Of a DNA stretch of 64,000 nt, positions 9,356 through 18,695 are shown piece by piece. The translations under genes and the position numbers were made by a program. The stretch is from CAIYYO01 sp049299895 (GTDB lineage Archaea; Altiarchaeota; Altiarchaeia; IMC4; QMZM01): positions 1-64,000 of the forward strand of contig JBAQYF010000019.1 of NCBI GenBank assembly GCA_049299895.1. Direction: 5' to 3'. How positions within the stretch are numbered: position 1 is the first letter of the stretch; every line of letters starts with the position of its first letter. The notes beneath the pieces were generated by a model. It was not told the DNA's origin. It did no database searches and worked only from the letters and a program-made list of their open reading frames with translations.

Positions 9356-9382
9356 CAAGCCCGCTGACAAGTCATGGGCTTG
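9356..9382 (-). other. Hairpin in the leader of the S-layer gene
   Basis: CAAGCCC (9356-9362) and GGGCTTG (9376-9382) form a 7-bp perfect stem with a 13-base loop, 50 bp before the S-layer start. A TATA-like TTTAAA lies farther upstream near 9423-9428, so the stem would be in the transcribed leader. Stabilising hairpins are plausible for a very abundant mRNA; no known RNA family is recognised. Confidence 0.4.
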
Positions 9383-9438
9383 CGCTAAGGCAAAAAAAAT
9401 AACAACACTTGATCTGTTCACCTTTAAATAAAAAAATT

Positions 9439-9456
9439 GGAGAGCATGCGCTCTCC
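9439..9456 (-). terminator. Intrinsic-type terminator of the double-cubane/transporter operon
   Basis: A perfect palindrome, GGAGAGCATGCGCTCTCC, lies 25 bp beyond the stop of the last operon gene. On the minus strand it is followed by AATTTTTTTATTT, giving a stem-loop plus T-run. It separates the long operon from the S-layer promoter. Confidence 0.65.
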
Positions 9457-9481
9457 ACGAGGTGAAAAAAATGGCTGATCC

Positions 9482-10510
9482 TTATTTTTTATAAAGCGGG
9501 TTATAGTCGTTCGTGTAAACGTCCTCCGCTTTTATCTGTCCCTCCTTAAGCTGACCGAATTCGACCAGAAGGTCTATCCATTTCTGGATGCTTTCTTTGT
9601 CCACGACCGCGTTTTCAGACCACAGACCCGGCTTGGTATATTTCCAGTTCTGCTCCGGGACTTCGTCCCTGCGGTTGATTATCGCCAGCGCCTCGTCCGG
9701 GTGCTCGCTTGCCCATTTGTCCGCCTTGTTTAATGCGGAAACAAATCTTCTCACGACGTCCGGGTTCTTTTCAACGTAGTCCTTCCGCATGACATAGGTT
9801 GCGGGCTGCGATAATTCCAGGACGTTCCAGAACGATACGTCCGGGAAAAGCTTGTAGCCTCCCTGTTCCAGCAGTTTTGATCCCGGCGGGCTCGTAATTA
9901 TCGTTGCGAGCGCGTCCACCTGGCCGCTCGTTATCGCCTGCTCCTGGGCTATCTGCGACGCAAGCTGCACGTACCCGACCTTGTTATAGTCCACCCCGTT
10001 CCTCTTGAGATAGATCACCAAAGGATACCATGTTATCTGCAAGGGGTTAGCCACCACTTTTTTTCCGATAAAATCCTGGGGGGTCTTTATCGTGCTGTTC
10101 TCGGGCACAAGATAATACACCCACTGAGCATCCTTTGAGACCTTGTTACCCATCGCTGCGACTATCTGCAAATTCGATCCCTCTGCTATGGATTTGATCA
10201 TCGCGGTGCTGATGGAGCCTGCGGCATCGTTCTGCCCTGCGACGACCGACACCACTCCGCCCGGGCCCATGCCGGCCTGCCTCCCGGTCCACTGTATCTT
10301 TATCCCTTCCTCTTCGAAGAATCCCTTTTCCTCGGCGATATACGCTTCGGATATTACCGTATTCGGAAGCCTTATTGTGTCATACTTCTTTTCAGCTGCT
10401 GCAGGAGGCTTGCCTGAAAAAAATCCTCCACCGAAAGAGATCCCGAGGGCGATCAGTGCCAATACTATTATTGCAGCAGCACCCAAAAATTTTGTATTCT
10501 TATTTGCCAT
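9482..10510 (-). CDS. TauA/SsuA-like substrate-binding protein, copy 1
   Basis: A 342-residue periplasmic-type binding protein of the NMT1/TauA/SsuA group. A hydrophobic N-terminal segment (about 8-28) anchors or exports it; no lipobox cysteine is seen. The mature part has the family features AYIAEEKGFFEEEGI, GQNDAAGSIST and a C-terminal lobe with EKNPDVVRRFVSALNKA. This class delivers nitrate, sulfonates, taurine, bicarbonate or thiamine precursors to an ABC importer. It closely resembles the protein at 11956-13005, so one permease may serve two ligands. It is the last gene of the operon. Confidence 0.9.
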   Translation of the reverse strand: MANKNTKFLGAAAIIVLALIALGISFGGGFFSGKPPAAAEKKYDTIRLPNTVISEAYIAEEKGFFEEEGIKIQWTGRQAGMGPGGVVSVVAGQNDAAGSISTAMIKSIAEGSNLQIVAAMGNKVSKDAQWVYYLVPENSTIKTPQDFIGKKVVANPLQITWYPLVIYLKRNGVDYNKVGYVQLASQIAQEQAITSGQVDALATIITSPPGSKLLEQGGYKLFPDVSFWNVLELSQPATYVMRKDYVEKNPDVVRRFVSALNKADKWASEHPDEALAIINRRDEVPEQNWKYTKPGLWSENAVVDKESIQKWIDLLVEFGQLKEGQIKAEDVYTNDYNPLYKK

Positions 10511-10538
10511 TTTTTGTAAACCAACCCCTCTTATATTT

Positions 10539-11939
10539 TTACCTCAACATTTCTATGAATGCTTCGACCCTGTTCTCTGACTGCTCAAGCGCCTCCATCC
10601 GTCCCAGCTCGGCGATCTCTATGTTCACAGTCGGTATCCCCAGTTCGTCCTTGACGACGTCGTTTATCATCCTTGCCACGGCCGTCTGGTAGTTGCATCC
10701 CCACTGGTACATGAATATAACGCCGTCAGCCCTCGATTTCTTTGCCTGCTCCGCAATCCAATGCCCACGGTCTTCGGTCGGAAGCTCATAGGGGAATGAA
10801 AGAACAGCCCTCGCAAGATTCTCATACGGGTCGCCCGTTTCCTTAACATGCGTATATATCTCGCTCCACTGATCGTCCTTCCCGACTACTACGCCGCCTA
10901 CCTTGTCGACAAAGGTCGTATTCGGGGAAACACATGAACCGCATATGAACAACCGCGCAGGATCATCCTTTAGCCCCGCGCCTTTGACGGATTTTTTTAT
11001 CCGTTCTTTTGTTTCCTTAAGCGATTCTTCCGCGACTTGCTTTGTCGCGACGGGGTCTCCGTACATCTCGTTCCCAAGGGATATTATGTTGCTGTGGTCG
11101 ACGCTGTTTGTAGGCGGCGTTTTTGCAGACCACCACGAGTGCACGTAATCCCTCGTGACTTCGCGGACCTTGTTGTGTAATTTTATCTCGTTTCTCAGGT
11201 CTTCTTCGGTCGTCTCCTTTCCTGACAGCGCGCTAACCTTTTCTACGAGGCGTATGAGCGTTTTCCTGAAAAAATCCACCGACCATTCCTTATCCTTCTG
11301 GTGGTCGACCGGATAATCCACAAGGAAGAGAGGCGTTTTAACCTCCCCGTGCCTGTGCGCTTCCACGCCGTATGCGACGTCGGAGCAACGCAGGCAGAGA
11401 TACGGAGCTATGAGATCGACTTCTATCTCGCCTCTCTGGATGGCACCGTATGCTGCATCGTTGCATATCTCGACGCTCAGCCTTTTCCTGGCTTCTTCGC
11501 GTATGGTATCCTGCCGCGAACTTGCCTCCCTGAAACTTAGTCCTTCCTTCTTGTTCAGCGCCCACTGCCCAAGATATACGGGATGCGTTCCGATCCCGCC
11601 TGCGGCAAAATACGGCTCCCACGTCTGCCCGCCCTGGTTGTACACGATGGGCACTCCCTTTTTCTTCGCCTCCGTGAGGCGGTCATAAAAGGAGATGGAC
11701 AGGTATCCTCTCTTTATGCCGCTGAGGAAATGCACGTCTTCCGACAGCCGGCCTACGTAGTTGCCGCTGGCGTTGAACGCATAGGGGTATCTCTTTGGCG
11801 CTTCTTTCGTCATGTAGTTCCATATTTCCTCTGTTGTGACACGTGTGTCGTCCCGGAAAAGCAGGTCGGGAGTCTCTATGAACCCCGGCCTGAGTTCCTC
11901 GGGATACCTGAATGGTTCCTGTATGGTTGTTTTAGTCAT
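10539..11939 (-). CDS. 2-hydroxyacyl-CoA dehydratase/double-cubane-family protein A
   Basis: A 466-residue protein of the HgdB/BcrB superfamily, whose members bind Fe-S clusters and receive low-potential electrons from an activator ATPase. Six cysteines stand out: Cys159 (VEICND), Cys182 and Cys185 (LCLRCSD), Cys333 and Cys336 (ICGSC) and Cys415 (QWGCNYQ). All six recur in proteins B and C. The N-terminal half has PIVYNQGGQTWEPYFAAGG in place of the usual CoA-ester-binding region of dehydratases. It is placed between the two binding-protein genes, apart from B, C and D. The product is not nameable more precisely; benzoyl-CoA reductase-like and small-molecule reductase roles are both possible. 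Confidence 0.85.
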   Translation of the reverse strand: MTKTTIQEPFRYPEELRPGFIETPDLLFRDDTRVTTEEIWNYMTKEAPKRYPYAFNASGNYVGRLSEDVHFLSGIKRGYLSISFYDRLTEAKKKGVPIVYNQGGQTWEPYFAAGGIGTHPVYLGQWALNKKEGLSFREASSRQDTIREEARKRLSVEICNDAAYGAIQRGEIEVDLIAPYLCLRCSDVAYGVEAHRHGEVKTPLFLVDYPVDHQKDKEWSVDFFRKTLIRLVEKVSALSGKETTEEDLRNEIKLHNKVREVTRDYVHSWWSAKTPPTNSVDHSNIISLGNEMYGDPVATKQVAEESLKETKERIKKSVKGAGLKDDPARLFICGSCVSPNTTFVDKVGGVVVGKDDQWSEIYTHVKETGDPYENLARAVLSFPYELPTEDRGHWIAEQAKKSRADGVIFMYQWGCNYQTAVARMINDVVKDELGIPTVNIEIAELGRMEALEQSENRVEAFIEMLR

Positions 11940-11955
11940 TTTTCAATCCTCCGCC

Positions 11956-13005
11956 TTATTTTTTGTTCGGGTTATAATCGTTCGTGTAAACGTCCTCTGC
12001 TTTTACTTGTCCCTCTTTCAGCTGCCCGAATTCGACCATGATGTCTATCCATTTCTGGATGCTGTTTCCTTCGACCAGCGCATCGGCGGGAACAGGCCGG
12101 TATTTTTGGTATTGCTGATATTCTTTAGGCACCTCGTTTCTCCGGTTTAGTATCTCCAATGCTTCGTCCGGATGAGTATTTCCCCATTCGTATGCCTTTG
12201 AAACCGCCGCGATGAACCGTCTCACAAGATCGGGATTCTTCTCTAAAAAGTCTTCCCTCATAGCCCATCCGCCTATCTGGGAGATATTCAAAACCTCGTA
12301 GTCCGTTATTCCCGGCAGGAACCTGGCCCCGCCCACGGATGATAATTTCGATCCTGGCGGACTGATCTCCGATGCGGCTATCGCATCCACTTGCCCTTCT
12401 AAAAACGCCTGCTCGGTTGCAAGCGGCGAAGGCAGTGTTATGTATTCCACCTTGTTATAATCTACGCCGTTCCTCTTCAGATACACTACCAAAGGATACC
12501 AGGTGATGGTACTAGGGGACGCTACAACCTTTTTACCGATGAATTCGGTCGCCTTCCCTGTCAGGGGGCTTTTGTCCAGCACAAGATATCTGAAAAGAGG
12601 CAAGTCCTTTGTCGAAGACGTCGTCGTTGCGACGATCTTGAGTTTCGAGCCCTGCGCGATCGCGGAGATCATCGCCGTGCTTATGGAACCTGCGGCGTCA
12701 TTCTGCCCGGCTACGACGGACACTATTGCTGCGGGCCCGTGGGCCTGTTTCCCGGTCCATTCTATCTTGATGTTCTGCTCTTCGAAAAATCCTTTTTCTT
12801 CGGCTATGAACGCTCCGTCCACAAGCGTGTTGGGAAGCCGGACAATGTCATATTTCTTTTCCGCCGCCACGCTATTCCCTATTGCATCTTTGTTTTGCCC
12901 ATTTCCGCCTTTTCCGGAGAATACTCCCGTTCCTAATGCTATTCCAGTTATCACAACGGCCAATAACACAGCCGCGCCCAAAATTTTTGTTTTTTTGTCA
13001 ACCAT
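11956..13005 (-). CDS. TauA/SsuA-like substrate-binding protein, copy 2
   Basis: A 349-residue paralogue of the copy at 9482-10510, with the same anchor, the same AFIAEEKGFFEEQNI block, GQNDAAGSIST and the same C-terminal ending KAEDVYTNDYNP. Differences concentrate between residues 150 and 260, where the ligand cleft lies, so the two may bind different molecules. It directly follows the permease gene (11 bp gap), which is the usual position for the cognate binding protein. Confidence 0.9.
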   Translation of the reverse strand: MVDKKTKILGAAVLLAVVITGIALGTGVFSGKGGNGQNKDAIGNSVAAEKKYDIVRLPNTLVDGAFIAEEKGFFEEQNIKIEWTGKQAHGPAAIVSVVAGQNDAAGSISTAMISAIAQGSKLKIVATTTSSTKDLPLFRYLVLDKSPLTGKATEFIGKKVVASPSTITWYPLVVYLKRNGVDYNKVEYITLPSPLATEQAFLEGQVDAIAASEISPPGSKLSSVGGARFLPGITDYEVLNISQIGGWAMREDFLEKNPDLVRRFIAAVSKAYEWGNTHPDEALEILNRRNEVPKEYQQYQKYRPVPADALVEGNSIQKWIDIMVEFGQLKEGQVKAEDVYTNDYNPNKK

Positions 13006-13016
13006 TTTTTAACCTC

Positions 13017-13805
13017 TCAAAATGTTACCACGTCCTGTTTCCATCCCGTAAACTTTCTTTCGATCCACACAAGGATGTAATTTACCGCGACCCCCAGGAC
13101 CGCGAGGGTTATTATCGCCGAGTACATCCTCAGTATGTCGAAGTTGTACTGCGAGTTTAAGAGGATGTATCCCAGCCCGCTGCTTGCGCCCATCATCTCC
13201 GCCGCAACGATGATCAATACCGCAAACGCCGCACCGAGCCTTATCCCGGTAAATATCGTGGGCAATGCCGCGGGGAGAACCACTTTTCTGAAAAGCTCCA
13301 GTCTCGATACGCCCATCGACCTTGCGGATTTTATCAGCAGGGGATCCACGTTCTTTACCGCGCTGATTGTGTTCAGGAGTATGGGCCACTGGGTGCCGTA
13401 AAGTATTATCGCGATCTTTGAGACCTCGCCTATGCCCAGGAACAATATGAACAGCGGGAACAATGCAAAACTTGAAGTCTGCCGGAATGTCTGGAGCAAA
13501 GGATCAAGGTATCGCTCTAATTCCTTGAACCAGCCCAGGGCGAATCCGAGAGGGATTGCAATTAACAACGCAAGAGCGAATCCCAGGGATGAGCGGAAAA
13601 GGCTTATTTCAAGATGCCTCTGGAGTTCCCCGGAAGCAATCATCCCTGCAAGGAATACCAGGATCTCCGAGATAGGGGGTAAAAAGGTCCTGTTGACTAG
13701 CCCAGTCCTCGGGATTATCTCCCAGCCGATAAGGAACAATATTATCGCAATGGTGCTTTCGAATATTTTACGTAAATCGAATCTTTTGTCGTTTTTCTTT
13801 GTCAT
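13017..13805 (-). CDS. ABC importer permease, SsuC/TauC-like
   Basis: A 262-residue inner-membrane permease with about six hydrophobic segments. The cytoplasmic coupling loop is ARSMGVSRLELFRKVVLPAA (about 186-205), the EAA motif that contacts the ATPase. The family moves nitrate, sulfonates, taurine or similar small anions. It lies between the ATPase and binding-protein genes of one operon. Confidence 0.93.
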   Translation of the reverse strand: MTKKNDKRFDLRKIFESTIAIILFLIGWEIIPRTGLVNRTFLPPISEILVFLAGMIASGELQRHLEISLFRSSLGFALALLIAIPLGFALGWFKELERYLDPLLQTFRQTSSFALFPLFILFLGIGEVSKIAIILYGTQWPILLNTISAVKNVDPLLIKSARSMGVSRLELFRKVVLPAALPTIFTGIRLGAAFAVLIIVAAEMMGASSGLGYILLNSQYNFDILRMYSAIITLAVLGVAVNYILVWIERKFTGWKQDVVTF

Positions 13806-13839
13806 TTTACCTCGCTTTGTTTGCTCCGGTTTTTTTTGA

Positions 13840-14664
13840 TCATATCGAATATTCCTGGGTCTGCGCTTTGGCTACTTCCCCTTTAAGGGAATACCATATC
13901 TGGTTCCTGGTCTCGAGGAAATCCTCGGATGATTTCACTGCCGAGTCTACGTCGAATCTCGTATCCGAGATCTTTACTTCGATGATGCTTTTTATCTTCC
14001 CGGGCCTCGCGGTCATTATTGCGACACGGTCTGCGAGCAGCACGGCTTCGTCGATGCTGTGCGTTACGAATAGAACGGTTTTGTTCGTTTCCCGGGTTAT
14101 CCTCAAAAGCTCGAACTGCAGCATCTCCCTTGTCTGGGCATCAAGAGCCCCAAACGGCTCGTCCATCAGGAGAACCTCCGGATTATATGCAAGAGCCCTT
14201 GCTATCGCCACCCGCTGCTTCATCCCGCCCGACAACTCATGGGGATACCGGTCTTCGAATCCTGTCAGCCCGACGAGGGTGATATACTTCTTTGCTATCT
14301 TCTTGCGTTCTTGCTTTGGTACTTTCTGTATCTCCAGGCCGAATTCAATGTTGGATTGCACGGTCCTCCAGGGAAACAATGCATACCCCTGGAATACCAC
14401 TCCCCGGTCCAGCGCAGGCCCTTTGATCGGTTTGCCGTCGATATACACCGCCCCTTCCGCGGGGGGTGTCAGGCCTGCAACGATATCCATGAACGTCGAT
14501 TTGCCGCATCCGCTGGGTCCGACCAATGCAAGGAACTCGCCTTTTTTTATCTCCAGGTTCACGCCGCTTAAAGCCAGCAAACCGGATCCCCCGTTCGCCT
14601 TGCCCTTGCCGTTATTTTTGACCTCAAACGTTTTTGAGATGTTTTCCGCCAGAATCTTTGTCAT
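13840..14664 (-). CDS. ABC importer ATPase, SsuB/TauB-like
   Basis: A 274-residue nucleotide-binding subunit. Walker A is GPSGCGKST (about 53-61), the Q-loop is VVFQGYALFPW, the signature is LSGGMKQR, Walker B is VLLMDEPFGALD and the switch is VTHSIDEAV. These are the standard features of the nitrate/sulfonate/taurine class. The C-terminal tail after about 225 is short, so it lacks the regulatory NrtC-like domain. It energises the permease encoded immediately downstream. Confidence 0.95.
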   Translation of the reverse strand: MTKILAENISKTFEVKNNGKGKANGGSGLLALSGVNLEIKKGEFLALVGPSGCGKSTFMDIVAGLTPPAEGAVYIDGKPIKGPALDRGVVFQGYALFPWRTVQSNIEFGLEIQKVPKQERKKIAKKYITLVGLTGFEDRYPHELSGGMKQRVAIARALAYNPEVLLMDEPFGALDAQTREMLQFELLRITRETNKTVLFVTHSIDEAVLLADRVAIMTARPGKIKSIIEVKISDTRFDVDSAVKSSEDFLETRNQIWYSLKGEVAKAQTQEYSI

Positions 14665-14694
14665 GAATTATTTACCTCCGGTTATCGCTCATTT

Positions 14695-16092
14695 TCACCG
14701 AAGCATCTCTATGAATGCTTCGACCCTGTTATCGGATTGCTCCAATGTTTCAAGCCGTCCAAGTTCCCCGACTTCGATGGATGTCGTAGGAATGCCCGTG
14801 CGCTCTTTAACGACGTCCGCTATCAGTCTCGCAACGGACGTCTGGTAGTTGCAGCCCCACTGGTACATGAATATCAGCCCGTCGGCCCTGGACTTTTTCA
14901 CCTGCTCGGCCGTCCACTCCGCGCGTTCTACGCTCGGCTGCTCGTACGGGAAAGACAGAGCCGCCCGTGCAAGATTTTCATACGGGTCGCCTGTCTCCTT
15001 TACGTCCGTAACTACGATGCTCCAGTTATCGTCCTTGCCTATGAGTACTCCGCCCGCCTTTTCTACCGAACGGGGGTTTGGCCCTACGCATGAGCCGCAT
15101 ATGAAAAGCCGTGCAGGATCGTCCGCGACCCCTTTCCCTTTGACCGAGTTTTTCACACGCTTCCTGACCTCTTCAACAGATTCCGAAAGCACCTGCTTTG
15201 TCGCATCAGGATCCCCTGCAGGCTCGTTGCCGTACAGGATAATGTTTCCATGGTCTATGCTGTTCGTCGGAGGGACCGGCGCAGACCACCATAGATCGAC
15301 GTATTCTCTTGTCAGCCTTCGGATAGTGTTATGCAGTCTTATCTCTTCCCGGAGTTCCTCGTCGGAAACCTCTTTTTTGGCTAATGCGGCAACCTTCTCT
15401 GTCAGAGTACGGATCTCCGCCGCCAGATAATCAACGTTCCATCCCTTGTCCGCGTTCCCGATCGGGTGATCTACGACATACCTCGGTATGCTGTTCTTGC
15501 CCCTGTGCGATTCCACAAGATAAGCCATGTCCGAGCAGCGCAAACACAGGTACGGAGCTATGAGGTCGATGGGTACTATCCCGCTGTCTATAGCTGCGTG
15601 CGCCGATATCTGATGGCATGCTTCTACGGTTATCGCCCGTCTACCGGACTCCAGTATTTCCGAGCCGCGGTTATCCGCCTGCCTCAGGCTTAGTCCCTCC
15701 TCCATGTTCTCGGCCCACTGCATCACGAATCCGGGCCGAAGCGATATTCCCCCTGCGGCAAAATACGGTTCCATAGGCTGGCCTCCCTGTATCAAAACGA
15801 TGGGAACGCCTTTCTTATCGTGTGCATTCAGAAGACGATCCTTCATAGTAAGCGTCAGATAGCTCCTGCTGATACCTGATAAAAAATTCTCGTCTACGTC
15901 TTCCGAGAGCCTGCCTATGTATGAGGTGCTCGTATTAAAAGCGTACGGGAACCTTTTAGGCGCAACGCCGGTCATGAATTTCCATATCTCGGATGACGTA
16001 ACATGCGTTCCGTCCCTGTAGGCTATCCCCTCTTTTTCTATGTATTTGGATTCCAGTTCTTCAGGATAACTGAATATATTTGTACTGCTCAT
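14695..16092 (-). CDS. 2-hydroxyacyl-CoA dehydratase/double-cubane-family protein B
   Basis: A 465-residue paralogue of proteins A and C. It keeps the cysteine pattern: VEACHQ, LCLRCSD, ICGSC and QWGCNYQ, as well as the WWSAPVPPTNSIDH block shared only by these three. The C-terminal third, after TAEQVKKSRADG, carries the last cluster cysteine followed by the GIPTTSIEVGELGR strand that packs near the cluster in this fold. It is placed between protein C and the transporter ATPase, and is read from the same transcript as the activator. Confidence 0.85.
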   Translation of the reverse strand: MSSTNIFSYPEELESKYIEKEGIAYRDGTHVTSSEIWKFMTGVAPKRFPYAFNTSTSYIGRLSEDVDENFLSGISRSYLTLTMKDRLLNAHDKKGVPIVLIQGGQPMEPYFAAGGISLRPGFVMQWAENMEEGLSLRQADNRGSEILESGRRAITVEACHQISAHAAIDSGIVPIDLIAPYLCLRCSDMAYLVESHRGKNSIPRYVVDHPIGNADKGWNVDYLAAEIRTLTEKVAALAKKEVSDEELREEIRLHNTIRRLTREYVDLWWSAPVPPTNSIDHGNIILYGNEPAGDPDATKQVLSESVEEVRKRVKNSVKGKGVADDPARLFICGSCVGPNPRSVEKAGGVLIGKDDNWSIVVTDVKETGDPYENLARAALSFPYEQPSVERAEWTAEQVKKSRADGLIFMYQWGCNYQTSVARLIADVVKERTGIPTTSIEVGELGRLETLEQSDNRVEAFIEMLR

Positions 16093-16110
16093 TTTTTTCC
16101 TCTTGTCTCT

Positions 16111-17505
16111 TTAGTTGCTTATCATCTCGATGAACGATTCGACCCTGTTGTGCGACTGCTCAAGGCCCTCGGCGGACGTGAGTTCGACTTCGATATAGAT
16201 CGAGGGAACGTGCGCCTCTTCCTTGATTATGTCCGCCATCATCCTCGCAATCGCGGTCTGATAGTTGCATCCCCAGTTGTACATGAATATAACGCCGTCC
16301 GCTCTCGACTTTTTCACCTGCTCTGCGGTCCATTTCGCCCTTTCCTCAGTTGTCAGCTCGTAGGGAAAAGACAGGATCGCATCGGCCAGGTTCTCATACG
16401 GGTCCCCCGTTTCTTTTACATGCACGGATGCCTCGCTCCAGAAATCGTCCTTTCCGACTATGACGCCCCCCGCGTCGTCTACGCGGCCGGGATTCGGGCC
16501 GACGCACGAGCCGCAGATGTAGAGCCTTGCAGGATCGTCCACGAGCCCCGCGCCTAACACGCCGTCCTTCACCCGCCGCCTTAATTCTGTGCGGGTGGAC
16601 TTGAGTACCTGGGTTGCCGCAGTAAAATCGCCGCACCCGTCCACGCCGAAAGGCACTATGCCGGAATGATCGATGCTGTTGGTCGGCGGGACTTTCGCAG
16701 ACCACCATATCCGGTAGCAGTCTCGCACCAGTTCCCTTGCCGCATTCTCGCGCTTTATTTCCTCGCGGAGGATGTCGTCGGACACGGTTCTATGCGATAG
16801 CCCGCTTATCCTGCCGGTCAATGTCTCCAGTTCGCCCGCAAGACAGTCCGCCCTCGCTTCCAGACCGCTGCTCCCGCCGGGTATCGGGTGATCCACAAGA
16901 TACGTTGGAACGTTTCGTTTCCCGTGCCTGTGGGATTCCACGAGATATGCCATGTCGGAGCACCTCAGGCAGAGGTACGGGGCGACGAAATCGACAGGCG
17001 CGATGTTCTCCTGCACTGCCGCATGAGCCGATATCTGTCCGCATGCTTCGATCGTGAGATTACGCCTCCCGTCTTCGAGGAAGTACATCCCGCGCAGATT
17101 GGACTGCCTTGTGCTCAGGCCTTCAACCATGTTCCGCGCCCACTGCAATACGAATCCGGGCCGCAGGGGTATCCCGCCTGCCGCATAGTATGGTTCGACC
17201 GTCTGGCCCCCCTGCACGAGGACTATGGGAACGCCTTTTTCCCGGGCGGATAGGAGCCGATCCCTTAAAGACAGGTTTAGATAGTTTCGCTTGATCCCGG
17301 AAAAAAAATCGGCATCCTTTGATATGGTCCTAAAATAGACGTTCGTATCAAAGGAATGAGGAAACCTCCTCGGGGCTTCAACGGTCATGTATTCCCAGAT
17401 ATCATCAGAGGATACGTGTCTCCCGTCGGAAAAATCCAGGCCATCCGTTGCGGTAAAGGCCAGCTCAACCGATTCCGGATAACGAAACAACGTGTCTGCG
17501 CTCAT
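16111..17505 (-). CDS. 2-hydroxyacyl-CoA dehydratase/double-cubane-family protein C
   Basis: A 464-residue paralogue of A and B with IEACGQ, LCLRCSD, ICGSC and NWGCNYQ. Its start codon overlaps the stop of protein D by 4 bp, so C and D are translationally coupled and are the likeliest to form one heteromer. Three full-length paralogues of this size in one operon could be alternative large subunits, or parts of one bigger complex. The two CxxC pairs, beyond the three cysteines typical of dehydratases, hint at extra cluster ligation. Confidence 0.85.
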   Translation of the reverse strand: MSADTLFRYPESVELAFTATDGLDFSDGRHVSSDDIWEYMTVEAPRRFPHSFDTNVYFRTISKDADFFSGIKRNYLNLSLRDRLLSAREKGVPIVLVQGGQTVEPYYAAGGIPLRPGFVLQWARNMVEGLSTRQSNLRGMYFLEDGRRNLTIEACGQISAHAAVQENIAPVDFVAPYLCLRCSDMAYLVESHRHGKRNVPTYLVDHPIPGGSSGLEARADCLAGELETLTGRISGLSHRTVSDDILREEIKRENAARELVRDCYRIWWSAKVPPTNSIDHSGIVPFGVDGCGDFTAATQVLKSTRTELRRRVKDGVLGAGLVDDPARLYICGSCVGPNPGRVDDAGGVIVGKDDFWSEASVHVKETGDPYENLADAILSFPYELTTEERAKWTAEQVKKSRADGVIFMYNWGCNYQTAIARMMADIIKEEAHVPSIYIEVELTSAEGLEQSHNRVESFIEMISN

Positions 17506-18695
17506 GCTGAAGCCTCCAAAAGGTTTTTGTTCTTTATCAGTTCCACGAACGCTTCCACCCTCGTCCTGATCGCTTCGACGTCGGAACCGGCGTACTCCGT
17601 GTGTATTTCAAGCAGGGGTATGCCTTCTTTTTTCAGCACGTCCTTTGTCTCGTTCGCCTTGAAGGTGTAAGGATCGCAGTACCTGAGCGTGTGGTAGATA
17701 ACGCCCTGTGCCTTGAATTCCTTTATCAGCTTCTTTAGGTTCTTGAGCCTCTTGTCGGTCTCCAGGTCCAAATACGGAAGCGCAGCATGCGGAACGCGGT
17801 TCAGATACGCCTGCGCTATTCCCTTGACGGTCGGTGTCTTCACTTCCAGGTCGAGGAATGGATTCAGACCGGACCACAGATCGTCTCCGACGATCCTGCC
17901 GCCGACCTGCTCGATGATGTCGATAAGCTTCGTATCCCCCGGCGGGATGATGCTCCCGGATACAAGGATGCGAGCTTCGTCGTCTGATGTGCTTATGGTT
18001 ATAGCCTTACGAGTCTCTTTTAGCTCGTTCAGCAGCTCCTGCAACAGCGCAAGATACTGCTTTCTGTCAAGAAAATTACCCGCGTGCACGACCTCGAAAA
18101 CCTCGCGCCATTTTATAGGGGGATTATCTGCAGCCGGGTACTTGTATAGTTCCTTGATCGCATACCTTATGCCGTTGTATAATTTAACAGACGCCTCAAG
18201 CTTCTTTGCTTCGATCTTTTTTCCTGCGAATTCCTCCAGTTTCTGCGCAAAGGACTCAAGCTCTTTCTCGAAATATTCCCGGCCCTCCGGCAAATAGAAA
18301 TTCCTGGGAACGCCAAGAACGAGAGTATTCACCTTGAAATAGTATGTGATGAGTTCAGACACCCGGTAGAACTGGATGCATGACGAGTCTATGGCCACAA
18401 GATCGGAATTCTTGATGTATGGATCCTGGTTCTCCGCAAAGAGACCCACGCTCTCCCTTACAAAGACGCAATTCTTCGTCGAGACATACCTTGCGCCTAT
18501 CTCGACCAGCCGGTCGTCCCCTCCAAGGCCCAGCCGGATAGGAATGAGCCCAAGAGAGTGAATCAATTCTTCAGGGATATTGTAATTAAACCAGCCTACG
18601 ACCTTTGATCCGTTCTTGCGGGCCGCTTCTATTTCTTTGGGCCTGTCGGACAAGGCCTTCTCTATCTTCTTTAAAGTTTTAAGAGTCATCTTCAC
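17502..18695 (-). CDS. 2-hydroxyacyl-CoA dehydratase-type small subunit D
   Basis: A 397-residue member of the HgdA/HgdB/BcrC superfamily and the most canonical of the four. It has GWFNYNIPEELIHSLGLIP at about 34-52, and three single cysteines at positions 76 (TKNCVFVR), 106 (DSSCIQF) and 340 (LRYCDPY), the usual cluster ligands. The ending GIPLLEIHTEY is also typical. It overlaps both neighbours by 4 bp: the activator upstream and protein C downstream. It may be the subunit that docks the activator. Confidence 0.9.
   Translation of the reverse strand: MKMTLKTLKKIEKALSDRPKEIEAARKNGSKVVGWFNYNIPEELIHSLGLIPIRLGLGGDDRLVEIGARYVSTKNCVFVRESVGLFAENQDPYIKNSDLVAIDSSCIQFYRVSELITYYFKVNTLVLGVPRNFYLPEGREYFEKELESFAQKLEEFAGKKIEAKKLEASVKLYNGIRYAIKELYKYPAADNPPIKWREVFEVVHAGNFLDRKQYLALLQELLNELKETRKAITISTSDDEARILVSGSIIPPGDTKLIDIIEQVGGRIVGDDLWSGLNPFLDLEVKTPTVKGIAQAYLNRVPHAALPYLDLETDKRLKNLKKLIKEFKAQGVIYHTLRYCDPYTFKANETKDVLKKEGIPLLEIHTEYAGSDVEAIRTRVEAFVELIKNKNLLEASA

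Noticed and set aside
9356..9456. Riboswitch before the S-layer gene
   Set aside because: Only one 7-bp hairpin is in the leader, and the stronger palindrome at 9439-9456 fits a terminator of the other operon.
13799..14848. A 349-codon open frame on the plus strand across the transporter ATPase
   Set aside because: The minus strand has complete ABC ATPase motifs and the plus frame has low-complexity Ser/Arg/Pro composition; it is an antisense shadow.
10539..18695. Naming the four cluster proteins as benzoyl-CoA reductase or 2-hydroxyglutaryl-CoA dehydratase
   Set aside because: No CoA-ligase, CoA-transferase or ring-degradation gene is present, A to C have an atypical cysteine pattern, and the operon has an importer and a sulfur operator.
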